Origin: an uncultured Campylobacter sp.
GTDB taxonomy: Bacteria; Campylobacterota; Campylobacteria; Campylobacterales; Campylobacteraceae
Direction: 5' to 3'
Length of the DNA stretch: 24,374 nucleotides
NCBI RefSeq assembly: GCF_938045205.1
Contig: NZ_CALIMY010000060.1
Location: 1 to 24,374, forward strand
Positions 7,890 to 16,640 of this stretch are shown here, piece by piece. The translations under genes were made by a program, and so were the position numbers. The stretch's first letter is position 1. The number at the start of each line of letters is the position of its first letter. The notes under the pieces were generated by a model. The model was not told the origin of the DNA. It worked only from the letters and a program-made list of their open reading frames with translations, and made no database searches.

Positions 7890-8967
7890 AATTTTAGCGG
7901 GAATTTTTGCCGTTATTGTGAATACTTTGCGGTGCCTGTTTGTCGAGCCTATCATTTAACCGCTCGTTTCGTTTGCGACAAGGACATATTCTCACCGTTC
8001 GGCGCGTATAAATACGGACATAAGCAGGGCAGGGCGCGTAAATTTACCCGATATTTACGATGCCAAAATTCAGAGCGTGCGGTTAGAATTTAGCGTGTTT
8101 GTGGCTTTTTTGCGGAGCGGCACACGCCGCGTATGTGCGGCAAACACGACGTAGCCCGCGCAAAAAATGGAGCGGCGAGGCCTCGGCGTAGTTGCGGAAA
8201 GCAGAGCGTATGCCGCTCGAAGCGCAGTAGAGAGCTAATAATGAAGCATGCTCCGCGAAATTTCACAGGACGAATTCTGCAAACGGCAATTCGCAAAATT
8301 CTGCATATTTCGCCGCCGCAAATTCGGCAGATATCGGCCGAGTGCATTCACTCGACGTTAAATTTAAAATTTAGACCGAACGGCTCGTATCGTAGCGTCA
8401 AAGCACTCTTTTACGCGGTATAAATTTTGAAATTTCAGCGGTTTAATTTAGCTAGCAGTTACACTAAATGAAACGGCGGGATCATACACGGCGCGCGCTG
8501 CTGTTTAAATTTAGCCTGCAGGCGCGCTAAATCCTAGCCACGACATGGTTTGCTTTAAATTTTACAACGACGGTTAGCTTTAAATTTTAAACCGCTAGCG
8601 CAACCTGCAAAAATTTAGCGACATCCCGCCTGAAATTTGCATTGCACCGCGCCGCCTATGCCGCAGCGACGGGACGTCGTATGATTTACGCTCAAACGAT
8701 ATCGCACTTATCAAAGCCGCTAAAATATCAACGACGCGTTGCGTCATTCGCGCCGAATTGCGCTGCACTATTCTTGCGGCGTTGTTCACGCTATAAAATT
8801 TCAACGCAGGTTTGTTTTAAATTTCATTGCATCGCACAAAAAACCGTTGCGCGAGAAATTCTAGCGGCGACTCGCTTAAATTTACACTTCGTGCCGCTTC
8901 TTAGCTAGTTTCTTTTAATCTCTCACCGCACTTTATTCTGTCGCTAAATTTTAAATTTCCCCGAATT
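7890..8967. other. Gene-free stretch, about 1.1 kb
   Basis: No reading frame here has both a credible ribosome binding site and protein-like composition; the open frames on either strand are short and rich in Arg, Cys, His and Ser, as expected of shadow frames. The stretch is studded with AAATTT, TTTAAATTT and TTTTAAA words between GC-rich blocks. It may be further decay of the preceding broken gene and of others now unrecognisable. Confidence 0.6.
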
Positions 8968-9705
8968 TTAGGAATTTACGAGGCTTAAAATCGCCTTTGA
9001 AATTCTTGCGATCTCATCTTGCATATGCCCGCCCGTATTTTGCTCAAACTCCGCTTTTGCGCCCGCGCCGCGGCATTTTGCGATAAAATTTCGCGCCGTC
9101 TCGCCGCAGAGTGCTCCGCGCGGATTTTTCGGGTTCATCTCGGCCTCGCCCAAGGATGCGTAGACGTGCGTCAGCCCTCTTTGCAGCGAGTGCGCGGCGA
9201 CGAAGAGCTCAAAGCCGCTGAACCAAAACGAAGCCGAGACGCAGGCGATCTTTTGAAATTTATCGCTCGCAAACGCCGCATACGCGCTAAAAAGTCCAGC
9301 CAGCGAGTATCCCGCGCACGCTCGCCACGAAGGCTTTTCCGCGCCGAATACGTGCCGCTCGATACGCGGGATCAACTCGTTCGTAAATTTTTCCAAGTGC
9401 GCCGCGCCGCCGCCTGCGAAATCGCGCACCCCCTTAAACAGCGACTTTGCCGACCACGGGCTAAGCTTATCGCTCCACTGCGCCTCGTTTAGATAGATCG
9501 CCGCAAGCACGAAATCCGCGCCGCTTCGTCGCGAGACGAGTTCGTAAATTTCGCCCACACTGGCCGCGCTAAACTCCAAGGCGTGCAGGTAGATGATCGG
9601 CGGCGCGGACACGGCTTCTTTTGCAAAGGAGGGCGCAGCCGCAAAAGACGGCGCATGCGGGGCGAAAATTTCTACGCGCAGGTCGTCAAATTCCAAACTT
9701 TGCAT
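8968..9705 (-). CDS. Alpha/beta-hydrolase esterase
   Basis: A 245-residue protein with the nucleophile elbow AGYSLAG (Ser134 in GYSLAG, 132-137) and a late His227 in NTGGHMQDE, the expected catalytic histidine. IIYLHALEF at 37-45 would be the oxyanion strand. The general look (short N-terminal strand region, GYSLAGLFSAYAAF, ASFWFSGF) resembles the esterase-D / IroE-like branch (PF00756), which cleaves small esters such as siderophore esters; the substrate here is unknown. The ATG has AAAGG seven bases upstream. It is divergent from the ABC-F gene across a 79-base spacer. No signal peptide is evident. Confidence 0.8.
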   Translation of the reverse strand: MQSLEFDDLRVEIFAPHAPSFAAAPSFAKEAVSAPPIIYLHALEFSAASVGEIYELVSRRSGADFVLAAIYLNEAQWSDKLSPWSAKSLFKGVRDFAGGGAAHLEKFTNELIPRIERHVFGAEKPSWRACAGYSLAGLFSAYAAFASDKFQKIACVSASFWFSGFELFVAAHSLQRGLTHVYASLGEAEMNPKNPRGALCGETARNFIAKCRGAGAKAEFEQNTGGHMQDEIARISKAILSLVNS

Positions 9706-9748
9706 CGATAAACCTTTAAAAGTTATTAAAATTTAATAGAATTTTGTG

Positions 9749-9754
9749 TAAAAT
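9749..9754 (+). promoter_or_regulatory. Possible -10 box for the ABC-F operon
   Basis: TAAAAT preceded by TGTG, 31 bases before the TTG start, in the 79-base divergent spacer with the esterase gene. Confidence 0.35.
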
Positions 9755-9784
9755 CACCGAATTTAACACTAGAGGAACTTAAAA

Positions 9785-11737
9785 TTGGCTTTGATCGAGC
9801 TTATCGATGTTACGAAAAAATTCGGCTCTCACGTCGTTTTGGACGGCGTAAATTTCGCACTAGACGCTAACGAGCGCGTCGCCGTGATCGGCAAAAACGG
9901 TGGCGGCAAGTCCACACTGATGAAGATCGTCGCGGGGCTGTGCGAGACCGACGAGGGGCGCGTGATCACTCAAAACGGGCTAAATATCCAGATGCTCGCT
10001 CAAACGCCGAAATTTGAAGACAATCTCTCGGTCAAAGACGCGCTGCGACGGGAGCTAGCTGAAATTTACGCCGCTTTGGACGAATACGACGCGATCTCGA
10101 GCAAAATCGCCGCGCAGCCCGAAAACAAGGAGCTTTTGGCGCGCCAGGACGAGCTGATTAAATTTATCGAGGCCAAGGACGGCTGGCAGATCGACAATAA
10201 GATCGAGCAGGTGTTGCAAAATTTCGGGCTTAAAATTTACGAAAACCGCTCCGTCTGTACGCTTAGCGGCGGCGAAATTCGTCGCGTGGCGCTGGGTGCG
10301 CTGGTGCTTAAAAAGCCCGACGTGCTGCTGCTGGACGAGCCCACGAACCACCTCGACGTCTATATGGTGAAATTTCTAGAGGATATGCTGCTTAGCTCGA
10401 AGCAGACGATCGTTTTTATTAGCCACGATCGCTACTTCATCGACCGCTTGGCGACGCGCAGTATCGAGATCGAAGAGGGTAAAATTTCAAATTTCGACGG
10501 CGGATACGAGAACTATCTAAGGTGCAAGCAGGAGATGCTCGCCTCGCTCGAAAAGTCCCACGAGACGCTGCTTAAACAGCTACGCGCCGAGGAGGAGTGG
10601 CTGCATCGCGGCGTAAAGGCGCGCTTAAAGCGCAACGAAGGGCGCAAGGCGCGCATCATGCAGATGAGGCAGGATGCGAAGAAAAACCCGGGCGCGATCC
10701 GTCGCGTGCGGCTCGAGCTGGAGCGCGCGAGCAGGAGCTTTAACGGCACGGGCGGCGACAATCGCAAAAAGATGCTCTTTGAATGCACGAATATCGGTAA
10801 AATTTTAAACGGCAAGGTGCTTTTCAAGGGCTTTTCAGCGCGGGTTTTGCAGGGCGAGCGTATCGGTATCGTAGGCGCGAACGGCGCGGGCAAGAGCACT
10901 CTGCTTAAAATTCTACTCGGCCGCAGCAAGATCGATGCAGGCGAGATCAAACGCGGCGAGATCAGGATCGGCTACTTCGATCAGACCCGCAGCGGTATCA
11001 CGGACGATAAAAGCATAATAGAAATTTTTTGCCCCAACGGCGGCGATCACATCAACGTCCGCGGCAGCTACATGCATGTTTATGGGTATTTGAAAAATTT
11101 CTTGTTTCCGAAGGAGTTTTTAGATAAGCCCGTGGGCGTTCTTAGCGGCGGCGAAAAGAACCGCCTGGCGCTTGCCAAGCTCTTTACCGAGCAGTACGAT
11201 TGCTTGATTTTGGACGAGCCGACGAACGATCTTGATATCGCGACGATCAATATTTTGGAGGATTATCTGCTAAGCTTTGAAGGCGCCGTCATAATCGTAA
11301 GCCACGATCGCTATTTCATCGATAAGATCACGAATAAGCTTTGGGTTTTTGAAAAAAACGGCGTTATCGATCAAATTCAAATGCCCTATTCGCAGTATTT
11401 GGAGTTTGAAGACGAGATGGCGGAGATTGATCAGATCGAAGCCGACGCTGGCGCGAGCACGAGCGCGGAGGAGAGCGGTCGCGAAAACAAAAAGGAGAAA
11501 ACGAGCGCCGCGAAGCTTAGCTACAAACAGAATAAAATTTTAGAGGAGTATCCCGCTAAGATCGAGGCTATCGAGACGCGCATAAAGGAGCTAAATCACG
11601 CGCTTTCGACGCCTGAAATTTATCAAAAGCTCGGGATGCAGGGGCTTTTTGAAGAACTTGAAGAAAAAAGAGGAACGTTAAACAGTATGGAAAATGAATA
11701 TTACGAAGTGCTTTCGCTCGCCGAGAGCCTAAAGTAG
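9785..11737 (+). CDS. uup: ABC-F family ATPase, Uup-like
   Basis: A 650-residue protein with two ATP-binding cassettes and no membrane segments, the mark of ABC-F proteins, which act on the ribosome or on nucleic acid rather than in transport. Domain 1: Walker A GKNGGGKST (36-44), signature LSGGE (160-164), Walker B LLLDEPTNHLD (181-191). Linker about 245-325, charged and helical, the P-site tRNA interaction region. Domain 2: GANGAGKST (364-372), LSGGE (453-457), LILDEPTNDLD (474-484). The last 80 residues are charged and look coiled-coil, as in Uup. The start is TTG: GAGGA lies eight bases upstream and an in-frame stop at 9770-9772 rules out any earlier start. First gene of a plus-strand cluster; the next gene starts five bases after its stop. 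The Uup subgroup is inferred from the C-terminal coiled coil, so the symbol is tentative. Confidence 0.9.
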   Translation: MALIELIDVTKKFGSHVVLDGVNFALDANERVAVIGKNGGGKSTLMKIVAGLCETDEGRVITQNGLNIQMLAQTPKFEDNLSVKDALRRELAEIYAALDEYDAISSKIAAQPENKELLARQDELIKFIEAKDGWQIDNKIEQVLQNFGLKIYENRSVCTLSGGEIRRVALGALVLKKPDVLLLDEPTNHLDVYMVKFLEDMLLSSKQTIVFISHDRYFIDRLATRSIEIEEGKISNFDGGYENYLRCKQEMLASLEKSHETLLKQLRAEEEWLHRGVKARLKRNEGRKARIMQMRQDAKKNPGAIRRVRLELERASRSFNGTGGDNRKKMLFECTNIGKILNGKVLFKGFSARVLQGERIGIVGANGAGKSTLLKILLGRSKIDAGEIKRGEIRIGYFDQTRSGITDDKSIIEIFCPNGGDHINVRGSYMHVYGYLKNFLFPKEFLDKPVGVLSGGEKNRLALAKLFTEQYDCLILDEPTNDLDIATINILEDYLLSFEGAVIIVSHDRYFIDKITNKLWVFEKNGVIDQIQMPYSQYLEFEDEMAEIDQIEADAGASTSAEESGRENKKEKTSAAKLSYKQNKILEEYPAKIEAIETRIKELNHALSTPEIYQKLGMQGLFEELEEKRGTLNSMENEYYEVLSLAESLK

Positions 11738-11742
11738 GCGCG

Positions 11743-12951
11743 ATGGTTTGGTTTTTGATCTTTTTATACGCGCTTTACACGATTTATAAAATTTTGCTCG
11801 ATCTGCTTGAGTTAAGCTTCATCCGCGCCAAGCTAAAGGAGCCTGCGGTGGTGCTTAGCGAGGAAGATTATCGTAAGGCGGGCGAGGTCGGCGCGGTAAA
11901 TTTAAAATTTAATATATTTTCGCACTGCTTTTCGTTTGCGGTGGCGCTTATTTGGATACTTGCGGGCGCTGGCGCGTTACAGCGCGCGATATATGATCTA
12001 GCGGGCGATGGAATTTTGGCGGGGAGCTGCTTCGTAACGGCGTTTTTAATCATCGGCGGCGCGATATCGCTTCCGCTTGAGATTTACAAAACCTTCGTCA
12101 AAGACAGACGCTTGGGCTTTTCCACGATAACGCCCGCCGTTTTCGTAAAAGACGCGCTAAAATCGCTCATACTCACGCTGGTTTTCGGCTTTGCGGTAGC
12201 CTCTGCGCTCGTTTTTTGCGTAAATAGCCTGGGCGCGCACTGGTGGGTCTGGGGCTTTCTGCTAAGCTTCGGCATAGTTTTGCTGATAAATTTAATCTAT
12301 CCGACCGTTATCGCGCCGCTGTTTAATAAAATGCAGCCACTAGAGCATGGCGAGCTAAAAGAGCGCATAGAGGAGCTTTTACAGCGCTGCGGCTTTAAAA
12401 GTAGCGGCGTTTTTACGATCGACGCGAGCAAACGCGACAAGCGCCTAAACGCCTATTTCGGCGGCTTCGGTGCGACGAAAAAGGTCGTGCTTTTCGACAC
12501 GCTCATAGAGAAGCTGAGCGAGGATGAAATTTTAGCCGTTTTAGGGCACGAGCTCGGGCATTTCAAACACGGTGACATTTTGAAAGGCTTAGCGCTTAGC
12601 TTCGTACTTTTGGGCGCGACGTTTGCAGTATTCGGAAACCTTCCTGGGGGCGTGTTCGGCACGCTGGGACTTAACGCGGACGGCGGCGCGACGCTGGTTT
12701 TTATGATTTTGTTTGCGCCGATTTTGCATGCGTTTTTTGAGCCTGTAATCTCCAAGCTTAGCCGCATGCACGAATTTAGCGCGGACCGGCATGGTGCCAG
12801 CATGCAGGATAAAGAGAGCATGATCGGCGCGCTAAAGAAGCTGGGCAGCGAAAACAAGGCGTTTCCGCTCGCTCATAAAATTTACGCCGCGGTGTATCAT
12901 TCGCACCCGAGCCTGTATGAGCGCATAAGAGAGCTTGATGAGGATCGCTGA
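11743..12951 (+). CDS. M48-family membrane metalloprotease (Ste24/CAAX-protease type)
   Basis: A 402-residue integral membrane zinc protease. The zinc site HELGH is at 269-273 and the third ligand region MHEFSADRHG supplies Glu344 and Asp348. Hydrophobic segments occur at about 2-20, 60-80, 92-112, 140-163, 168-190, 280-300 and 315-335, and the length and order match Ste24-like CAAX prenyl proteases. Bacteria lack prenylated CAAX proteins, so the bacterial role is probably membrane protein quality control, which is inference. The ATG lies five bases after the ABC-F stop, and the end overlaps prmC by 14 bases, so all are probably on one transcript. Confidence 0.9.
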   Translation: MVWFLIFLYALYTIYKILLDLLELSFIRAKLKEPAVVLSEEDYRKAGEVGAVNLKFNIFSHCFSFAVALIWILAGAGALQRAIYDLAGDGILAGSCFVTAFLIIGGAISLPLEIYKTFVKDRRLGFSTITPAVFVKDALKSLILTLVFGFAVASALVFCVNSLGAHWWVWGFLLSFGIVLLINLIYPTVIAPLFNKMQPLEHGELKERIEELLQRCGFKSSGVFTIDASKRDKRLNAYFGGFGATKKVVLFDTLIEKLSEDEILAVLGHELGHFKHGDILKGLALSFVLLGATFAVFGNLPGGVFGTLGLNADGGATLVFMILFAPILHAFFEPVISKLSRMHEFSADRHGASMQDKESMIGALKKLGSENKAFPLAHKIYAAVYHSHPSLYERIRELDEDR

Positions 12952-13738
12952 GGCGCTAAGATGGGCCTTGCAGCAGTGCGGCTCAAAATACGTCGCGCGC
13001 GAAATTTTAAAGCTTTGTGAGCGACTTAGCAGCGAAGAACTCGTGCTAAAATGCTCGGAAGAGCTCGCGCATGAAGCGGAATTTCGCGCTAAGATCATTG
13101 AATTTAAAGACGGCCGCCCGCTTGAATACATCACGCAAAGCTGCGAGTTTATGGGCTTTAAATTTTACGTCGACGGGCGGGTGCTGATACCGCGCTGCGA
13201 GACCGAAATTTTAGTGAAAAAAGCTCTTACTTTGGCGCAGAGCTTGGGCGAGCCGCGCATTTGCGAGATCGGCACGGGCAGCGGCATAATCGCTATCTGC
13301 TTAAAAAAGCTTCTTCCTTCTTGCCGCATCGCGGCCAGCGACATCAGCGCTGATGCGCTTGAGGTAGCGCGCGCAAATGCCGCAAGCTTGGGCGCGGACG
13401 TCGAGTTCGTACACTGTGCCTACGCAGATGAGATCGCGGGGGAGTTTGATCTTATCGTCTCAAATCCGCCATACATCGCAAACTCCTACGCATTGGACGC
13501 GCGCGTGCTGCAGGAACCGAAACGGGCGCTGTTTGGCGGCGAGAGGGGGGATGAAATTTTAAAATGCATCGTGCTGATCGCCGCACGGCGCGCAAAATTT
13601 CTAGCCTGCGAGATGGGCTACGATCAAAAGCAGAGCTTGTCGGCGTTTTTGCGCGAGCAGGGCTTTAGAGCGGAATTTTACAAAGATTTGGCGCAGTTTG
13701 ATCGCGGATTCGTCGCGCGAAATTTAAACAGATCGTAG
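12938..13738 (+). CDS. prmC: Release factor N5-glutamine methyltransferase
   Basis: PrmC methylates the Gln of the GGQ motif in peptide release factors RF1 and RF2 using S-adenosylmethionine. Visible family marks in order: RPLEYITQSCEFMGFKFYV, VLIPRCETE (substrate-side motif), EIGTGSGIIAI at 110-120 (SAM-binding motif I), ASDISADALEVARANA (acidic SAM-ribose strand) and NPPY at 176-179 (catalytic loop). The length of 266 residues is normal. I chose the ATG at 12938, not the TTG one codon earlier; AAGAGA lies five bases upstream of the ATG. It overlaps the end of the protease gene by 14 bases and is followed after seven bases by the glycosylase-like gene. Confidence 0.93.
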   Translation: MRIAEALRWALQQCGSKYVAREILKLCERLSSEELVLKCSEELAHEAEFRAKIIEFKDGRPLEYITQSCEFMGFKFYVDGRVLIPRCETEILVKKALTLAQSLGEPRICEIGTGSGIIAICLKKLLPSCRIAASDISADALEVARANAASLGADVEFVHCAYADEIAGEFDLIVSNPPYIANSYALDARVLQEPKRALFGGERGDEILKCIVLIAARRAKFLACEMGYDQKQSLSAFLREQGFRAEFYKDLAQFDRGFVARNLNRS

Positions 13739-13745
13739 GCGCGCC

Positions 13746-14411
13746 GTGCAAAGCTCGCAACTACGCAGGCTGCTTTATTACAAAGCGTTCGGCTACCGCT
13801 ATGTAAGCGCCGAAATTTTAAGCGGCGGCGAGCGATTTTTTAAGGCGCTGGACGCGCTGAAATCCGCTACCGCCGAGTGCAATCTTTGCGAGCTTGCTAA
13901 AACGCGCACGGGAAGCGGCGAGCAAAATTTTAAAAATTTCAAAACTATCAAAAATTTTAAAAATTCTAAAACTCCCACGAACGTAAAACTTATGATCGTA
14001 GCTCTCGCGCCGGGCATTGGCGAAGGTTTTGGCGGCGGTTTGGAGGCTGAGGTAGCAGCGGCGCTAGATCAAATTTGCACGGCCGAGCAGATCTATTTTA
14101 GCTTTCTGATAAAGTGCGCAGTGCCGCAAAATAGGCGTATAAGCTCGGAAATAATTTTAAAATGCGCGCCCTATCTGACCGACGAGATCAAAATTTTAAA
14201 GCCCAAAGTCGTGCTTTGCTTGGGCGAGCTCTGCTGCAAAATCGTGCTGCGAAATGGCGATCTAGCGGGCATGGACGTGCTGCACGGCTCGGTCTTTAAC
14301 GAGGGCGGCATTAGCTTCGTGCCTAGCTTCGATCCTGCATTCATCGCGCAAAATCCGAGCAAGGCGGAGCTTTTCAAAGAGGATCTGCAGAAGATAAAAG
14401 AGCTGCTGTGA
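13746..14411 (+). CDS. 4Fe-4S uracil-DNA glycosylase superfamily protein
   Basis: A 221-residue protein with the four-cysteine pattern of iron-sulfur uracil-DNA glycosylases (family 4/5 type): Cys45 and Cys48 in CNLCELAKTR, Cys124 in LIKCAVPQNR and Cys140 in LKCAPYL, the last pair 16 residues apart. ILKPKVVLCLGE at 150-161 is the typical strand after the cluster. The active-site motifs are divergent: the first reads VALAPGIGEGF where family 4 has GEAPG-like sequence, and the last reads PSFDPAF where most members have a His-Pro. It may therefore be a specialised or inactive relative. Residues 60-80 hold a low-complexity NFKNFKTIKNFKNSKTPTN insert built from AAATTTTAAAA words. The start is a GTG seven bases after prmC with a weak ribosome binding site, so translation may be coupled. 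Confidence 0.8.
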   Translation: MQSSQLRRLLYYKAFGYRYVSAEILSGGERFFKALDALKSATAECNLCELAKTRTGSGEQNFKNFKTIKNFKNSKTPTNVKLMIVALAPGIGEGFGGGLEAEVAAALDQICTAEQIYFSFLIKCAVPQNRRISSEIILKCAPYLTDEIKILKPKVVLCLGELCCKIVLRNGDLAGMDVLHGSVFNEGGISFVPSFDPAFIAQNPSKAELFKEDLQKIKELL

Positions 14412-14894
14412 GGCGCATTTTAGCGCTTGCTCTGCGTGTTTTTGATTTTGTGTGCGGCTTTTTGCGTGGGCGCCTAGTTTGTGGATTGCGCCTACGCGGA
14501 TGAGATCGCGGGCGAGTTTGATCGGCTTAAATTTCGCGGACAAGCGGGATTTGGCGGAAAAACACAGACTCGATCTGCGCGGGTTTAAATTTAAAAGCGA
14601 GAAATTCCATAAAGCGGCGGAGCGGGGCAAAATTTAACGCCATTACAAAATTTCGATATTTCAAATTTTGTTTTCTATCTAGCTATCTCGGGTGCGTGAG
14701 GGGTTTATGTCGCGGCGTAGCGTTAAAATTTAAACCTTAACGCCGAGCGAAATTCTATGTCGTAAAATTTTATCTCGCCCGCAAATTTTATATCGTCTAA
14801 GAGCTCCGTGTATCCTTGGATTTTATGCCGAAAGCCGGTCTGCGCTGTGTTTGTGCCGCACACGACTAGGCAAATTTGAACCCGCAAGATAAAT
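14412..14894. other. Intergenic stretch with gene relics
   Basis: Contains the prmC-like relic described separately and a following open stretch (about 14532-14637) reading NFADKRDLAEKHRLDLRGF and ending in a TAA, which has protein-like composition but no start of its own. The remaining part, 14638-14894, shows nothing I can name. Confidence 0.5.
14478..14522 (+). pseudogene. Relic of a prmC-like gene
   Basis: This 45-base stretch encodes FVDCAYADEIAGEFD, which matches 14 of 15 residues of PrmC encoded at 13406-13450 (FVHCAYADEIAGEFD). By my count 38 of 45 bases agree, and most differences are at third codon positions. The match continues weakly upstream: GGCGCC then a TAG stands where prmC has GGCGCG and ten more bases. 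After 14522 the similarity ends. It has no start, no SAM motif and no NPPY. Confidence 0.7.
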
Positions 14895-15290
14895 TTATCT
14901 CAAAGATCTGAAAAATTCTAAAATTTCGGCGCTAAATTTGATCGGCCTGCCGTCTTTTACGAAGGCAATTTTTACGTCCTGTGCGTATAAAAGCTCGCTG
15001 AAATCCGTGTTTTTAATATCTTTGATCTTGTAAATTTCTTGCCGCAAAAGGGCGCTGGCGTTTTTGAGCGCGGCTAGGCTCGTGTGAATTTCAAGCGTAT
15101 CGCCGAGGCGTGCGGGGCGGAGGAATTTAGCGCAAAGCTCGCTAACTACGAAGTGTGCGTCTACGCGCGCGAAGTCCACTCCGGCCTGCATAAGCGCCTC
15201 GCTGCGCGCCCGCTCGCAAAATTTTATGTAGTTTGCGTGATACACGATGCCCTGCGCATCGGTATCTTCGTAGTAAATTCTAATCTTCAT
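14895..15290 (-). CDS. YbgC/FadM-type acyl-CoA thioesterase
   Basis: A 131-residue hot-dog-fold enzyme hydrolysing short acyl-CoA or acyl-ACP thioesters. The N-terminus carries the family signature YYEDTDAQGIVYHANY, with the presumed catalytic Asp11. The length is normal for YbgC. I start it at the ATG at 15290 because the family signature begins directly after it and the ATG overlaps the end of the upstream DUF4149 gene by 11 bases; a frame extending to 15317 only adds nine residues read from inside that gene. In many proteobacteria YbgC belongs to the Tol-Pal cluster; no tol genes are visible here. Confidence 0.87.
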   Translation of the reverse strand: MKIRIYYEDTDAQGIVYHANYIKFCERARSEALMQAGVDFARVDAHFVVSELCAKFLRPARLGDTLEIHTSLAALKNASALLRQEIYKIKDIKNTDFSELLYAQDVKIAFVKDGRPIKFSAEILEFFRSLR

Positions 15291-15804
15291 CCCGCGCGTC
15301 TTTCGCCGCTGCGCCATCTCTCGCGGCTAGAGCGGGAAGGATTTTTGCGAAAAATAGCACTGCTTGAAACACGACGATGAGTTTCATGCACCACTCGCTA
15401 ACCGCGTGGATTTGGGCAAATTCCTGCGTCGTCGTCGCTTCTGCGCCGATCTTCTGGGCATTTATAACGTAGTCGGTAAAATAAAGCACGAAAAGTAGGG
15501 CTAAGATGATATTTACTAGCGTCAGCATCAGGGTCGAAAGGCGCAAGCGAAAGGATTGCGATTTGTTGTTATTGAAATTTATCATCTCAAAAACGAGGCA
15601 GATGACCGAGACTGCGATGAGGATGCCGCCGTATTTTACGAAGATCTCGCTCATTAGCTTGCCGCTTTGAAAGTGCGATAGCACGCCCTCTCCGATAATC
15701 TGCTGCGGGAAAAATACCACGGGCGCGACGAGTGCGCCGAGCGAGAGCTCGATGCCGATAAGGGCCGCGATGATGAAGATATAAATAGAAAAAATTGCGC
15801 GCAT
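15280..15804 (-). CDS. DUF4149-like inner-membrane protein
   Basis: A 174-residue protein with four hydrophobic segments at about 4-30, 56-73, 88-112 and 138-160 and a short charged tail. The pattern, including the Pro- and Phe-containing VAPVVFFPQQ after the first helix, fits the DUF4149 family (PF13664) of unknown function. The ATG has AAAGGAC four to five bases upstream. Its final codons overlap the start of the thioesterase gene, so the two are co-translated. A -10 box is seen at 15846-15851. Confidence 0.8.
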   Translation of the reverse strand: MRAIFSIYIFIIAALIGIELSLGALVAPVVFFPQQIIGEGVLSHFQSGKLMSEIFVKYGGILIAVSVICLVFEMINFNNNKSQSFRLRLSTLMLTLVNIILALLFVLYFTDYVINAQKIGAEATTTQEFAQIHAVSEWCMKLIVVFQAVLFFAKILPALAARDGAAAKDARDED

Positions 15805-15845
15805 AAAAGTCCTTTTAAATTTTGATAAATTTTAAATCGGACGTG

Positions 15846-15851
15846 ATTATA
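15846..15851 (-). promoter_or_regulatory. -10 box for the DUF4149-thioesterase pair
   Basis: TATAAT on the minus strand, 42 bases before the start codon. It lies in a short inverted repeat (GATTATA ... TATAATC, 15845-15867), which could serve an operator or be chance. Confidence 0.5.
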
Positions 15852-16117
15852 GCGAAATCTTATAATCGTGCGCTTAAGTGTTTTGTAGGCGGATTTTTTG
15901 GCGAATGGGGCGGCGGTCATCGGTCGTAAATAGGATGAAATTTTTAATTTTTGGATGCGGCGGCATGCGAAATTTATAAAATTTTTGTTGGAGGGCGGAG
16001 AAGAAATTTTGTATTAAAACGCACTGCGGCTAAAATTTCATTATGAAATTTAAAATTTTCCAAATCGTTTTTTAAAATTTCTAATGCCTATTCAGCCCCC
16101 TTTAAGCATCACTCTTG

Positions 16118-16123
16118 TATAAT
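16118..16123 (+). promoter_or_regulatory. Candidate rRNA operon promoter (-10 box)
   Basis: A perfect TATAAT directly preceded by TG. Transcription would begin near 16130, upstream of the 16S processing arm at 16241, as required if that arm is transcribed. A second AT-rich candidate (TATAAG, near 16442) lies downstream of the arm and would exclude it. Confidence 0.45.
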
Positions 16124-16240
16124 CACAATTCTGTTTCGCACCGAGCCGAACCTGCTTCCTTAAGTCTTAAGTCCTAGTAGTTTTAGCCTTTTAGCGAACG
16201 TGTTTTTTAAAATTTCAACTGTTAAAAACAAATATCTTTA

Positions 16241-16277
16241 GTCAATCTTTGAAATCTAAACAAGTGATCGATTGAGC
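16241..16277 (+). other. Left arm of the 16S precursor processing stem
   Basis: Complementary to 18236-18270 beyond the 16S 3' end. The longest exact blocks are CTAAACAAG with CTTGTTTAG and TCGATTGAGC with GCTCAATCGA, and the outer end pairs GTCAATCT with AGATTGAC. Such a stem enclosing 16S is the usual RNase III substrate in pre-rRNA. Confidence 0.8.
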
Positions 16278-16539
16278 CTATGGATTAAGATTTAGATCGC
16301 CGGATCGAAATTTAGAGAATTCTTTACGTCCGTAACGAATATCTAAGTTAGCATCTAGCTTTAAACTAAATCTATCCATAAAAACGATGTTACAAAAACA
16401 TAAAGTTTTTAGATTAAAAACTTCATAATTGTATCCACCTGTATAAGTATAAAGAGTTTAAATCATAGATTAAATTTAAGACGCAGAATAAGACCTGAGC
16501 CAAGCTCTGTTTTTTTTAATGTTGTCCTTAGAAATTTAT

Positions 16540-16640
16540 GATTTGCGAAAAACTTGTTTTTTCGCAAATCTTTGTAACTTTAGGTGGGTGCAGGGAGCGA
16601 AAGCTCCCGCTCGCAGTAACGGCTTTGCCGTTGCGAGAAG
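16540..16640 (+). repeat. Three-hairpin element before 16S
   Basis: Hairpin 1 is a perfect 13-bp stem (16540-16552 with 16558-16570). Hairpin 2 is GGGAGC-GAAA-GCTCCC near 16594-16609. Hairpin 3 pairs AACGGC with GCCGTT across TTT near 16617-16632, closed by CGCA/TGCG. Between hairpins 1 and 2 is CTTTAGGTGGGT. The same order and shared unpaired words occur before 23S at 19128-19213. Confidence 0.75.

Noticed and set aside
8133..8423. A 96-codon open frame on the plus strand, with others on both strands up to 8908
   Set aside because: Rich in Arg, His, Cys and Ser, with no ribosome binding site and mutually overlapping frames; typical of chance frames in GC-rich non-coding DNA.
16494..16518. 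GAGCCAAGCTC followed by eight T as a terminator in the rRNA leader
   Set aside because: The stem is only four pairs; too weak to call a terminator, though attenuation cannot be excluded.
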